A stretch of 13,401 bases of DNA from Gammaproteobacteria bacterium (GTDB taxonomy: Bacteria; Pseudomonadota; Gammaproteobacteria; J044): assembly GCA_003696465.1 (NCBI GenBank), contig RFHG01000366.1, positions 1 to 13,401 on the forward strand, written 5' to 3'. Below, one piece after another: positions 6,156-12,458 of the stretch. The notes under the pieces were generated by a model that was given only the letters and a program-made list of their open reading frames with translations, was not told the DNA's origin and did not search any database. A program made the translations under genes and the position numbers. Each line of letters starts with the position of its first letter. Position 1 is the stretch's first letter.

Positions 6156-7384
6156 CAGCCGCGATTTTTCTGCTGCAGCGAGGCCAGCAGGCTGTCATCC
6201 GGGGCATTGTCGCGGAAGTAGGCGCGAATGCCACGGTACAGCGCCTTGGCAATCTTTTCCTGGTGTGCCCTGCTGCGCAGGCGGCGCTCTTCCTTCGGGT
6301 TGGAGATGAAGGCGGTCTCCACCAGTACGGAGGGGATGTCGGGCGACTTGAGTACGGCAAAGGCGGCCTTTTCCACCCGCTTGCTGCGCAGGCGATTGAT
6401 CTTGCCCAGGCTGTTGAGCATGTCCTCGGCCAGATCCAGACTCTCCTCGATGGTGTGATCCTGGGACAGATCCAGCAGCACCGAGGCGAGCTGGTTGTCC
6501 ACATTGCTGAGCTTGACCCCGCCCACCAGATCGGCCGAGTTCTCGCGCTCGGCCAGCCAGCGAGCCAGCTCGCTGGTGGCCCCGTTCTCCGACAGCACGT
6601 ACACCGATGAGCCGGACACCCGGTGATCGGGCGAGGCATCGGCATGGACGGAGACGAACAGGTCGGCCCGGTGGGCACGGGCACGCTTCATCCGCTCGCG
6701 CAGGGGCAGGAAGATGTCCCGGTCGCGCGTGAGCACGGCGCGCATGCCCGGCTGACGGTCGATGTGCTTCTTCAGGCGCCGTGCCACCGCCAGCACCACG
6801 TCCTTTTCGCGCGTGCCGCGCGGGCCAATGGCACCCGGATCCTTGCCACCGTGCCCCGGGTCGATGGCGACGATGACATCGCGCCGCTTCTGTTCATGCG
6901 CGCGGGCCGTGATGACCGGCTTGTTGCTCTTGCCCGCCTGGTGGTGAAGGTCGATGACCAGCCGATAGCCATTCCCCCCGGAGGGCTTGAGCACGAAGCT
7001 GCGGGGCGTGGCCTTGCGCCGCAGATCCAGGACCAGTCGCAGATCCCTGCCATTGCGCTGTGCATGGCGCACGCCGCGCAGCAGCGCGGGGCTCTTGCCG
7101 TCCGTACGCAGATTACCCACCGCCCGGGCCCCCTTGATGTCCACCACCACACGCTCGGGCTCGTGCAGAACGAACAGACTGTGGCTGTACACGGGGCCAC
7201 TGAGGTCGAACACGACCCGCGTAACCTCCTTGGATTCCGACATGCGCGGGCCGCTGACACGCACCAGGCGTCCGGCGAGCACGACCTGCGGGGCAGCGAA
7301 GGTGGACAGGGCAAACAGCCCCCCGAGCGACAGCATCCGGTTCAGCAGATGGCGGCGCTTTGGGTCATGAGGCGTCTGCGACAC
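6155..7384 (-). CDS. amiC: N-acetylmuramoyl-L-alanine amidase, AmiC type
   Basis: 409 residues from a GTG start with a strong GGAGG 8 bases upstream. A Tat-like leader (KRRHLL at 9-14, hydrophobic stretch, cleavage near VLAG, residue 38) precedes an AMIN domain (about 40-147) for septal targeting and an Amidase_3 domain (about 170-392). Zinc ligands His178 (DPGHGG), Glu193 (TREKD) and His247 (SVHAD) and catalytic Glu356 (LVETAF) are present. The segment at about 307-345 fits the regulatory helix that EnvC or NlpD relieves in this family. It cleaves septal peptidoglycan so daughter cells separate. No LysM domain follows, so it resembles AmiC more than AmiB although it occupies the amiB gene position next to tsaE. 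Confidence 0.93.
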   Translation of the reverse strand: MSQTPHDPKRRHLLNRMLSLGGLFALSTFAAPQVVLAGRLVRVSGPRMSESKEVTRVVFDLSGPVYSHSLFVLHEPERVVVDIKGARAVGNLRTDGKSPALLRGVRHAQRNGRDLRLVLDLRRKATPRSFVLKPSGGNGYRLVIDLHHQAGKSNKPVITARAHEQKRRDVIVAIDPGHGGKDPGAIGPRGTREKDVVLAVARRLKKHIDRQPGMRAVLTRDRDIFLPLRERMKRARAHRADLFVSVHADASPDHRVSGSSVYVLSENGATSELARWLAERENSADLVGGVKLSNVDNQLASVLLDLSQDHTIEESLDLAEDMLNSLGKINRLRSKRVEKAAFAVLKSPDIPSVLVETAFISNPKEERRLRSRAHQEKIAKALYRGIRAYFRDNAPDDSLLASLQQKNRG

Positions 7385-7424
7385 GGCTCCTCCCTCCTCG
7401 GCCAGAAATCAGGGTTGCATCCCT

Positions 7425-7490
7425 AGTGTGTACGATTGCGAGAAAAAATCAAGGCCTTTTCTTCGAATTTTTATATAGATAGAGGCCATT
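7425..7490 (-). promoter_or_regulatory. AT-rich island with candidate promoter for the amidase gene
   Basis: The gap between tsaE and the amidase gene holds a sharply AT-rich stretch: 35 of 50 bases at 7441-7490 are A or T in an otherwise GC-rich window. The minus strand has TTGATT (7447-7452, 4 of 6 to the -35 consensus) followed by 16 bases and CACACT (7425-7430), a poor -10. The A/T tracts just upstream of TTGATT could act as an UP element. A GGCCT/AGGCC pair (stem about 5 bp, long loop) followed by TTGATTTTTT could instead be a weak terminator for tsaE. Both readings are tentative. Confidence 0.35.
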
Positions 7491-7980
7491 ATTCAACCGC
7501 GGCATCAGATTCTTCCCGTAATCGCACCAGGATGGCATCCCCCCTTGCCGTGACCGCCTCCAGCCGCAGGCTGCGGCAATCGTTGCCCTGCAGGGCGATT
7601 TCGATGTCCAGATCCGGTTCCGGCAGTACCCCCGCGCCCTGCTCCGGCCACTCGACGAGGCACAGGGCGCGGCCATCCAGATAGTCGCGAATACCCATGA
7701 ACTCGAGCTCTTCCGGATCGCCCAGGCGATAGAGGTCGAAGTGCTGCACCGGCGGCTCCAGTTCCTCATAGGGCTCGACCAGGGTGTAGGTGGGACTGCG
7801 CACCGGACCGGCATGCCCGAGCCCGCGCAGCAGGCCGCGCACCAGGGTCGTCTTGCCGGCGCCCAGTGGACCCCGCAGAAAGACCAGGGTGCCCTCCCTG
7901 CCCAGTGCCCCGGCCAGGCAAGCGCCGAAGTCCTGCATGGCCGCCTCGCCGCACAGCTCCAGCCGCATCATTCCGGCCAT
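7489..7980 (-). CDS. tsaE: TsaE, ATPase of tRNA t6A biosynthesis
   Basis: 163 residues with strong resemblance to E. coli TsaE (153 aa). Walker A is GPLGAGKTT (37-45); other family blocks are SPTYTLVEPY (62-71), HFDLYRLGDPEELEFMGIRDY (80-100) and CLVEWPEQGAGVLP (107-120). TsaE works with TsaB and TsaD to place threonylcarbamoyl on A37 of tRNAs reading ANN codons and is generally essential in bacteria. Three Met codons lie at the start (7980, 7971, 7968). The first has a GGGGG stretch at good spacing; the second would give a 4-base ATGA overlap with nnr. Either way it overlaps the nnr stop, as in the conserved nnr-tsaE pair. Confidence 0.96.
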   Translation of the reverse strand: MAGMMRLELCGEAAMQDFGACLAGALGREGTLVFLRGPLGAGKTTLVRGLLRGLGHAGPVRSPTYTLVEPYEELEPPVQHFDLYRLGDPEELEFMGIRDYLDGRALCLVEWPEQGAGVLPEPDLDIEIALQGNDCRSLRLEAVTARGDAILVRLREESDAAVE

Positions 7981-9446
7981 TCGTTGACCCCCACCCGCAG
8001 CGCCGGCAGCAGATCCGTGGCCATCAGTCCCCGGGGATGCGCGCCCGCCATGGTGTCGCCCGCCAGGGCGTGCAGCCAGACCCCGGCCCGCGCCGCCACG
8101 TCCGGGGCCAGCCCCTGGCCGATGAGCGAGGCGATCACACCGCCCAGCACATCCCCCATGCCCGCGGTAGCCATGCCCGGATTGCCGTGCGGGCAGACCG
8201 CAAGCGCGCCATCGCCGCTGCAGACGATGCTCCCCGCCCCCTTCAGGACCACCACCGGGGCATGCAACCGGCAGAGCCTCTGCGCCGCCTCGAAGCGGTC
8301 GTTCTGGATGTCGGCACTCTGGATGCCCAACAAGCGAGCGGCCTCGCCCGGATGCGGGGTGAGGACCCAGTTGCCGGGCGAGCGGGTACTGTGGGCCAGC
8401 AGATTCAGGCCGTCGGCGTCGATCACCATGGGCCCCGGGAACTGCAGCGCTGCGTCGAACAGCCGCCGCGACCAGTCACCGGTGCCGAGGCCCGGACCAA
8501 GCAGCACGACATCGGCCTGCTCCAGCAGCGGCAGCAGGTCGGCGGGCTCGCTGCAGGCATGCGTCATCACCTCCGGCAGGGCCAGCGGCAACAGATCGGC
8601 ATGCCGAGGATGCGTCGCCAGGGTCACCCGGCCGCTTCCGCAACGCAATGCGGCATGGGCTGCCATCAGCACCGCGCCGGGCATGCCCGGCTGGCCACCG
8701 ATGATCAGCAGATGGCCGAAGTCGCCCTTGTGACTGTTGCGCGGGCGTCGGCCCAGGCGCAGCAGCTCGCTGCCATCGAGCAGGCGCGCCGAGGGCGCCA
8801 CCGCACGATAGACGCTGTCGGGCACGGCCAGGTCATCGAACGCCAGCACGCCGCACAGGTCCAGCGCCGGGCCGGTATGCAGGCCGCGCTTGCGGCCGAT
8901 GAAGCTCAGGGTGGCGTCGGCCTGTACCGCATCCCCCAGGACGGCCCCGCTGTCGGCATTCAGCCCGCTGGGGATGTCCACTGCCAGCACCGGTGCCGGA
9001 TGTGCATTGATGGCGCGTACCAGGTCCAGAAAGACGCCCTCCAGCGGGCGCTCGAGGCCGGTCCCGAGCAGGGCGTCGATAATCAGCTCGGCTTCAGGCA
9101 GTTCCGCATCGGGCGCGTGTTCATGACCGCCGGCATCAAGCCAGGCCTGACGGGCGATGGCCGCTTCTCCGCGGATGCGGTCGGGATCCCCGGCCTGCAG
9201 CAGATACACCTCGCGCCCGGCCTCGCGCGCCAGGCGCGCCACCACATAGCCGTCGCCGCCGTTGTTGCCGGGCCCGCAGACCACCAGCAGGCGCTGCGCA
9301 TCGGGCCAGCGCTCCACCGCCAGGTCCCAGGCGGCCCGTCCGGCCCGCTGCATCAGGGTCCAGCCCGGGATGCCGGCCTCTTCGATTGCCCGCCGGTCGA
9401 GTTCGCGCGTCTGGGACGCGGTATATAATCCGCCGTGTCGCTCCAT
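7968..9446 (-). CDS. nnr: bifunctional NAD(P)HX epimerase/dehydratase
   Basis: 492 residues with the two-domain YjeF layout (E. coli 515 aa). The N-terminal epimerase (about 1-220) shows CGPGNNGGDGYVVARL (58-73), DALLGTG (124-130) and DIPSGLNADSG (157-167). The C-terminal ADP-dependent dehydratase (about 230-485) shows SHKGDFGHLLIIGG, GPGLGTGDW, TPHPGE (363-368) and GMATAGMGDVLGG with catalytic Asp432. It repairs hydrated NAD(P)H. The ATG at 9446 leaves a short family-like N-terminus but lacks a ribosome site. A GTG at 9485 (13 residues longer) has AGGGG and AAAGG upstream and would sit 5 bases from the queG ATG. I prefer 9446 on length but am not sure. Confidence 0.95.
   Translation of the reverse strand: MERHGGLYTASQTRELDRRAIEEAGIPGWTLMQRAGRAAWDLAVERWPDAQRLLVVCGPGNNGGDGYVVARLAREAGREVYLLQAGDPDRIRGEAAIARQAWLDAGGHEHAPDAELPEAELIIDALLGTGLERPLEGVFLDLVRAINAHPAPVLAVDIPSGLNADSGAVLGDAVQADATLSFIGRKRGLHTGPALDLCGVLAFDDLAVPDSVYRAVAPSARLLDGSELLRLGRRPRNSHKGDFGHLLIIGGQPGMPGAVLMAAHAALRCGSGRVTLATHPRHADLLPLALPEVMTHACSEPADLLPLLEQADVVLLGPGLGTGDWSRRLFDAALQFPGPMVIDADGLNLLAHSTRSPGNWVLTPHPGEAARLLGIQSADIQNDRFEAAQRLCRLHAPVVVLKGAGSIVCSGDGALAVCPHGNPGMATAGMGDVLGGVIASLIGQGLAPDVAARAGVWLHALAGDTMAGAHPRGLMATDLLPALRVGVNEWPE
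9402..9429 (+). promoter_or_regulatory. promoter for queG inside the nnr 5' end
   Basis: A perfect TATAAT (9424-9429) lies on the plus strand within the first codons of nnr. The -35 region is poor: TTCGCG at 9402-9407 with a 16-base spacer. Predicted start near 9436 gives queG a leader of about 55 bases. Confidence 0.5.
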
Positions 9447-9490
9447 GGCGGCAATCTGACACAAACCACCGGTTGCTTCAAACACCCTTT

Positions 9491-10567
9491 ATGCCCCTGC
9501 CCGCCCCAGAAGAGCTGCTGCAAGAGATTCGTGCCTGGGCAGGCGAGCTGGGCTTCGATGCCCTGGGGGTCAGCGACCCGGACCTCAAGGCGCACGAGGC
9601 CCATCTCAGCCGCTGGCTGAAGGCCGGCCACCACGGCGAGATGGAATACATGGAACGCCACGGCCTGCGGCGGGCACGTCCGCAGGAGCTGGTGCCCGGA
9701 ACACGGCGTATCATCTCGGTGCGCATGAACTACCTGCCGCCGGACGGGCGGCCGCCCCACGAGGTTCTGCAGGCCCCCCGCCTGGGCTATGTCTCGCGCT
9801 ATGCGCTGGGGCGCGATTACCACAAGCTCATGCGCAAGCGCCTGCAGCAGCTCGCACGGCGCATCGAACAGCGGGTGGGTCCGTTCGGCTACCGGGCCTT
9901 TGTCGACAGCGCACCGGTACTCGAGAAGGCACTGGCGGAGCGGGCCGGGCTTGGCTGGATCGGCAAGCACACCAATCTCATCGCGCGCGATGCCGGATCA
10001 TGGTTCTTTCTGGGGGAGCTGTTCACCGACCTGCCGCTGCCGGTGAGCCCACAACGCGAATCCGACCACTGCGGGCGCTGTACCGCATGCATCGACATCT
10101 GCCCCACACGCGCCATTCTCGGCCCGCACAAGCTCGATGCCCGGCGCTGCATCTCCTATCTCACCATCGAGCTCAGGGGGCCCATCCCGGAGGCGCTGCG
10201 GCCCATGATCGGCAACCGCATCTACGGCTGCGACGACTGCCAGCTGGTCTGTCCGTGGAACCGCTTCGCGCGGCGCGCGGCCCTGCCCGACTTTTCTACC
10301 CGCAACGGGCTCGATGCACCGGACCTGATCGAACTGTTCGGCTGGAGCGAGACGGACTTCCTGCAGCGCATGGAGGGCTCGCCCATTCGCCGCATCGGGT
10401 ATGCGGCCTGGCTCAGGAACATCGCCGTGGCCCTGGGCAATGCACCGGCCGACGCGGAAATCATCCGGGTGCTGGAGGACAGGCTGCCCAAGGTGGACGC
10501 AATGGTCGCCGAACATGTCCGCTGGGCCCTGCGGCAACAGCAGGAAAAGGCGCGCAGCAGCAGATGA
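9491..10567 (+). CDS. queG: QueG, epoxyqueuosine reductase
   Basis: 358 residues; E. coli QueG has 379, the difference being mainly its C-terminal tail. It reduces epoxyqueuosine to queuosine in tRNA (the last biosynthetic step) using cobalamin and two [4Fe-4S] clusters. Cluster ligands are seen in CGRCTACIDICP (Cys194, 197, 200, 204), Cys220 in DARRCISYLT, and CDDCQLVCPWN (Cys247, 250, 254). The active-site block is FVDSAPVLEK with proton donor candidate Asp139. The C-terminal part (IRRIGYAAWLRNIAVALGNAP) is the HEAT-like region. The ATG fits the family N-terminus, but no Shine-Dalgarno sequence precedes it (bases before are AAACACCCTTT). It is divergent from nnr with a 44-base gap, an arrangement shared with E. 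coli. Confidence 0.97.
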   Translation: MPLPAPEELLQEIRAWAGELGFDALGVSDPDLKAHEAHLSRWLKAGHHGEMEYMERHGLRRARPQELVPGTRRIISVRMNYLPPDGRPPHEVLQAPRLGYVSRYALGRDYHKLMRKRLQQLARRIEQRVGPFGYRAFVDSAPVLEKALAERAGLGWIGKHTNLIARDAGSWFFLGELFTDLPLPVSPQRESDHCGRCTACIDICPTRAILGPHKLDARRCISYLTIELRGPIPEALRPMIGNRIYGCDDCQLVCPWNRFARRAALPDFSTRNGLDAPDLIELFGWSETDFLQRMEGSPIRRIGYAAWLRNIAVALGNAPADAEIIRVLEDRLPKVDAMVAEHVRWALRQQQEKARSSR

Positions 10568-10591
10568 CCTGCAGGCCGGTTCTGGTAGAAT
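10564..10591 (+). promoter_or_regulatory. promoter of the tRNA-Arg gene
   Basis: ATGACC (10564-10569, 4 of 6) and TAGAAT (10586-10591, 5 of 6) are spaced by 16 bases, giving a start near 10598, just before the mature tRNA. The -35 overlaps the queG stop codon. The stretch after the -10 (GCCCGCCCA) is GC-rich, as in stable-RNA promoters under stringent control. Confidence 0.5.
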
Positions 10592-10601
10592 GCCCGCCCA
10601 C

Positions 10602-10678
10602 GCCCCCGTAGCTCAGCTGGATAGAGCAAGCGCCTCCTAAGCGCTAGGTCGGACGTTCGAATCGTCTCGGGGGCGCCA
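10602..10678 (+). tRNA. tRNA-Arg, anticodon CCT
   Basis: The cloverleaf folds fully. Acceptor GCCCCCG (10602-10608) pairs with CGGGGGC (10668-10674), then discriminator G and an encoded CCA (10676-10678). D-stem GCTC pairs with GAGC. Anticodon stem AGCGC pairs with GCGCT around loop CTCCTAA, giving anticodon CCT (10636-10638), which reads AGG arginine codons. The T-arm is GGACG-TTCGAAT-CGTCT with one G-T pair. No terminator follows; the convergent methyltransferase gene ends 9 bases away. No integrase or repeated 3' end is seen, so it is not a used attachment site here. Confidence 0.97.
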
Positions 10679-10686
10679 CTTCTCCC

Positions 10687-11628
10687 CTATCCCGACTTCT
10701 CCAGCAGGGCCAGGAAGAACCCGTCCATGCGCGCATTCGGCAGGATGCGCCGGGCCTGGCGTACACGTGGATCCAGAGGCTTGCCCTTCCATTCGGTGAG
10801 CCCTTCCTGCCAGTTGTCGACCGGCAGCTCGAGCGGCAGCAGGGTGACGTCCTCGCGCTTGCGCAGGGCATGGCTCAGCACGCCCTCGTTCTCTTCCGGT
10901 GCGAAACTGCAGGTGCAGTAGAGCAGTCTGCCGCCGGGGCGCAGGGCCTCGAGCCCTGCCAGCAGCAGGCGGCGCTGCTTGTGGCTCTGTTCGGCAATCT
11001 TGCGTTCGGACCAGTGCGCCCAGCTCTGCGGCTGGCCGGCACGGATGCGGGCCTCGGACGAACAGGGTGCATCCAGCAACACACGGTCGAAACGGCCCGG
11101 CACCTTGCGCCCCACTGCCCGGCCATCCATCAGGTAGGTACGCGCGATGGTCACGCCGGCCCGCTCCAGATTGGCCCGCAGGCGAAAGAAGCGCTCCTTC
11201 ACGGGCTCGACCGCGGAAAGCCGGCCATGGTTCTGCATCAGCACGGCCAGGTGCAGGGTCTTGCCGCCCGGTGCTGCCGCGAGATCGAGTACGGTCTCGC
11301 CGGGCTGCGGCGCGAGCAGCGGCGCGGCGAGCTGGCTGGAGAGCCCCTGGATATAGCAGCGCCCCTCATGGAAGGCCGGCGCTTCGGTCAGGGCCCTGCG
11401 CTGCGCGGCGGGCACCTGCAGGGCATCGTCGAAGCCGGGAACGGGCGCTGCCGCGATGCCCTCGGCAGCCAGTTCGCGCATCAGCGCCCCGGGATCGGTC
11501 TTGAGGCGGTTGACCCGCAGCCAGGTGGGGCGGTCGTCCGCCAGCGGTGTACGCACATGCGCGAGCGCCGCATCGGGCAGGATGCGGGCCAGGCGTTCGA
11601 GGAAGGCGGGTGGCAATTCGTCAGGCAT
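10687..11628 (-). CDS. RsmB/NOP-family RNA (cytosine-5) methyltransferase
   Basis: 313 residues from ATG 11628. The Rossmann methyltransferase core shows the SAM motif VLDLAAAPGGKTLHLA (about 113-128), motif IV DAPCSSEARI (Cys189), and motif VI YCTCSFAPEENEGVL with catalytic Cys240. These two Cys motifs define RNA m5C methyltransferases. It lacks the NusB-like N-terminal domain of RsmB and is too short for the C-terminal PUA extension of RsmF/YebU, so the substrate (rRNA or tRNA) cannot be named. A GTG at 11649 is in frame but lies in the loop of a hairpin and has no ribosome site. The ATG has only AGGGG 12 bases upstream, which is buried in the 3' arm of that hairpin. No own promoter is seen, so it may depend on read-through from upstream. 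Confidence 0.88.
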   Translation of the reverse strand: MPDELPPAFLERLARILPDAALAHVRTPLADDRPTWLRVNRLKTDPGALMRELAAEGIAAAPVPGFDDALQVPAAQRRALTEAPAFHEGRCYIQGLSSQLAAPLLAPQPGETVLDLAAAPGGKTLHLAVLMQNHGRLSAVEPVKERFFRLRANLERAGVTIARTYLMDGRAVGRKVPGRFDRVLLDAPCSSEARIRAGQPQSWAHWSERKIAEQSHKQRRLLLAGLEALRPGGRLLYCTCSFAPEENEGVLSHALRKREDVTLLPLELPVDNWQEGLTEWKGKPLDPRVRQARRILPNARMDGFFLALLEKSG

Positions 11629-11636
11629 CAAAACGG

Positions 11637-11664
11637 ACAACCCCTGCACGGAGGCAGGGGTTGT
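11637..11664 (-). terminator. 11-bp hairpin between the small secreted protein and the methyltransferase
   Basis: Perfect inverted repeat: on the minus strand ACAACCCCTGC and GCAGGGGTTGT flank a 6-base loop, followed by CCGTTTTG. The strong stem and short T run (11630-11633) suit a weak Rho-independent terminator for the gene ending at 11680. The 3' arm also holds the only SD-like AGGGG for the methyltransferase, so it may be an attenuator or translational switch. Confidence 0.6.
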
Positions 11665-11679
11665 ATCACGCGTGGCGGA

Positions 11680-11985
11680 TTACCACCAGTGACGATGGCG
11701 ACGCCAGTAGGGATACGGCGGATAGTAGCCGTAACCGTAGTACGGGTAGCCGTAGCCATAGGCGGGATAGCCGTACCAGCCATAGTAGGGATAGCCATAG
11801 GGACCGTACGGACCATACCAGTCGTCATCGTCGTCGATCTCGTCGGCGAACTCCTCGGCCCAGTACATCGGGGTCCAGACCGGCCAGTCGTTGTCGTCGT
11901 ACCAGTCGTCACCCCACCAGGCCTGGGCCTGGCCCAGCCACAGGCCGAAGGCCAGCGCGGCGAGCAGCATGCTGAGTCTTTTCAT
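11680..11985 (-). CDS. secreted Tyr/Gly/Pro/Trp-rich protein, sulfur-globule-protein-like
   Basis: 101 residues. A Sec signal peptide (MKRLSMLLAALAFGLWLG, cleavage after AQA at 22) leaves a mature protein of 79 residues starting WWGDDWYDD. The mature part has 20 Tyr, 11 Trp, 10 Gly, 10 Pro and 11 Asp. It has an acidic segment with five Asp in a row (51-55), then a GYPYYGYGY-type repeat (57-94) and a basic/aromatic end WRRHRHWW. Signal peptide, WWG start and repeated Gly-Tyr-Pro are the features of sulfur globule envelope proteins (Sgp) of Chromatiaceae, which coat periplasmic sulfur deposits. That is resemblance in composition, not proven homology; other Gly/Tyr-rich exported proteins exist. 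ATG has GAGGG at 7 bases. It has its own promoter and a structured leader. Confidence 0.8.
   Translation of the reverse strand: MKRLSMLLAALAFGLWLGQAQAWWGDDWYDDNDWPVWTPMYWAEEFADEIDDDDDWYGPYGPYGYPYYGWYGYPAYGYGYPYYGYGYYPPYPYWRRHRHWW
11704..11817 (-). repeat. in-gene Gly-Tyr-Pro low-complexity repeat
   Basis: Codons 57-94 of the small secreted protein are built from imperfect copies of GYP, YYG and YGY units, such as GPYGPYGYPYYG followed by YGYPAYGYGYPYYG. At DNA level the plus strand shows recurring imperfect words such as CCGTAGCCATAGG and GGGATAGCC. Copy number may vary between strains. Confidence 0.7.
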
Positions 11986-12088
11986 CGGGTTGCCCTCCCT
12001 CTGGACAGTTCATCATCTTGTTGTGCAGACGCTGCCCCACATGGGGAAACCCGGCCGGGGTTTCAACCCCGTCAGAAATTCAGCGCCT
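11986..12088 (-). promoter_or_regulatory. structured leader of the small secreted protein gene
   Basis: From the predicted start near 12088 to the ATG the leader holds successive complementary G/C runs. A near-perfect palindrome lies at 12056-12071 (CGGGGTT/AACCCCG on the plus strand), a CCCGGCCGGG palindrome overlaps it, and a CCCCA/TGGGG stem is at 12035-12046. The middle run can pair with either the segment before or after it, so alternative folds are possible. The first palindrome could also be a protein operator. No known riboswitch consensus is recognised. The ribosome site GGAGGG follows close to the ATG. Confidence 0.4.
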
Positions 12089-12094
12089 TCTGAT

Positions 12095-12123
12095 ATTCTA
12101 ATCCGTGAGACGCGAATTTTCAT
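12095..12123 (-). promoter_or_regulatory. sigma-70 promoter for the small secreted protein gene
   Basis: Minus-strand ATGAAA (12118-12123, 4 of 6) and TAGAAT (12095-12100, 5 of 6) are separated by 17 bases. It lies directly after the stop of the Sel1-repeat gene (12132), predicting a start near 12088 and a leader of about 100 bases. Confidence 0.5.
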
Positions 12124-12131
12124 GACCGGGA

Positions 12132-12458
12132 TCAATCACCGGCATATTCGGCCGGATCCGGTATCTCGCCCGGGCAATAGCCCTGCCCCACGGCCCGGCC
12201 ATACCAGTATTCGGCCTCGTCGCTGTCGGGTGACACACCCCGGCCAAGCTCGTGCATCAGACCCAGTTGATACTGGGCCACCGGATCGCCCTGCTCTGCC
12301 GCCTGGCGGTACAGGCGCAGGGCCTGATCCAGCCGGCCCTGCTGTTCGGCCATCCAGGCCTTGCCCACCAGGGCGCGCAACGCATCCACATCATCCGCGC
12401 GAAGCGTCACGGGGCCAATGAACAGCAGGCTGGCCAGGGCCAACGCGCCCCTAGCCAC
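12132..12458 (-). CDS. small exported Sel1-repeat protein
   Basis: 108 residues from GTG 12458. The N-terminus is a probable signal peptide (ARGALALASLLFIGPVTLRA, cleavage before DDVD, about residue 21). The mature part has a TPR-like helix pair (AWMAEQQGRLDQALRLYRQAAEQG) running into one clear Sel1 repeat (about 57-94) with AQYQLGLMHELGRGVSPDS and EYWYGRAVGQGY. Sel1 proteins are scaffolds for protein contacts; the partner is unknown. The start overlaps the relA stop by 8 bases with CGAGG 11 bases upstream; an ATG at 12479 is an alternative, 7 residues longer, without a ribosome site. Overlap with relA suggests co-expression. No terminator is seen after it. Confidence 0.75.
   Translation of the reverse strand: MARGALALASLLFIGPVTLRADDVDALRALVGKAWMAEQQGRLDQALRLYRQAAEQGDPVAQYQLGLMHELGRGVSPDSDEAEYWYGRAVGQGYCPGEIPDPAEYAGD

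Noticed and set aside
7866..9428. A 520-codon plus-strand open frame opposite nnr
   Set aside because: It is fully antisense to nnr, whose motifs are complete; the translation is low-complexity Gln/Arg/His-rich and resembles no family.
10602..10678. tRNA-Arg(CCT) as an occupied integration site for a mobile element
   Set aside because: No integrase gene, no repeated tRNA 3' end and no change in gene type on either side.
11629..11649. GTG at 11649 as the methyltransferase start
   Set aside because: It begins in the loop of the 11-bp hairpin, has no Shine-Dalgarno sequence, and adds residues not needed for the family N-terminus.
12013..12042. A 9-codon leader peptide (MWGSVCTTR) in the leader of the small secreted protein gene
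   Set aside because: The ATG has no ribosome site and sits in a hairpin loop; the codons show no run of one amino acid as in classic attenuation leaders.
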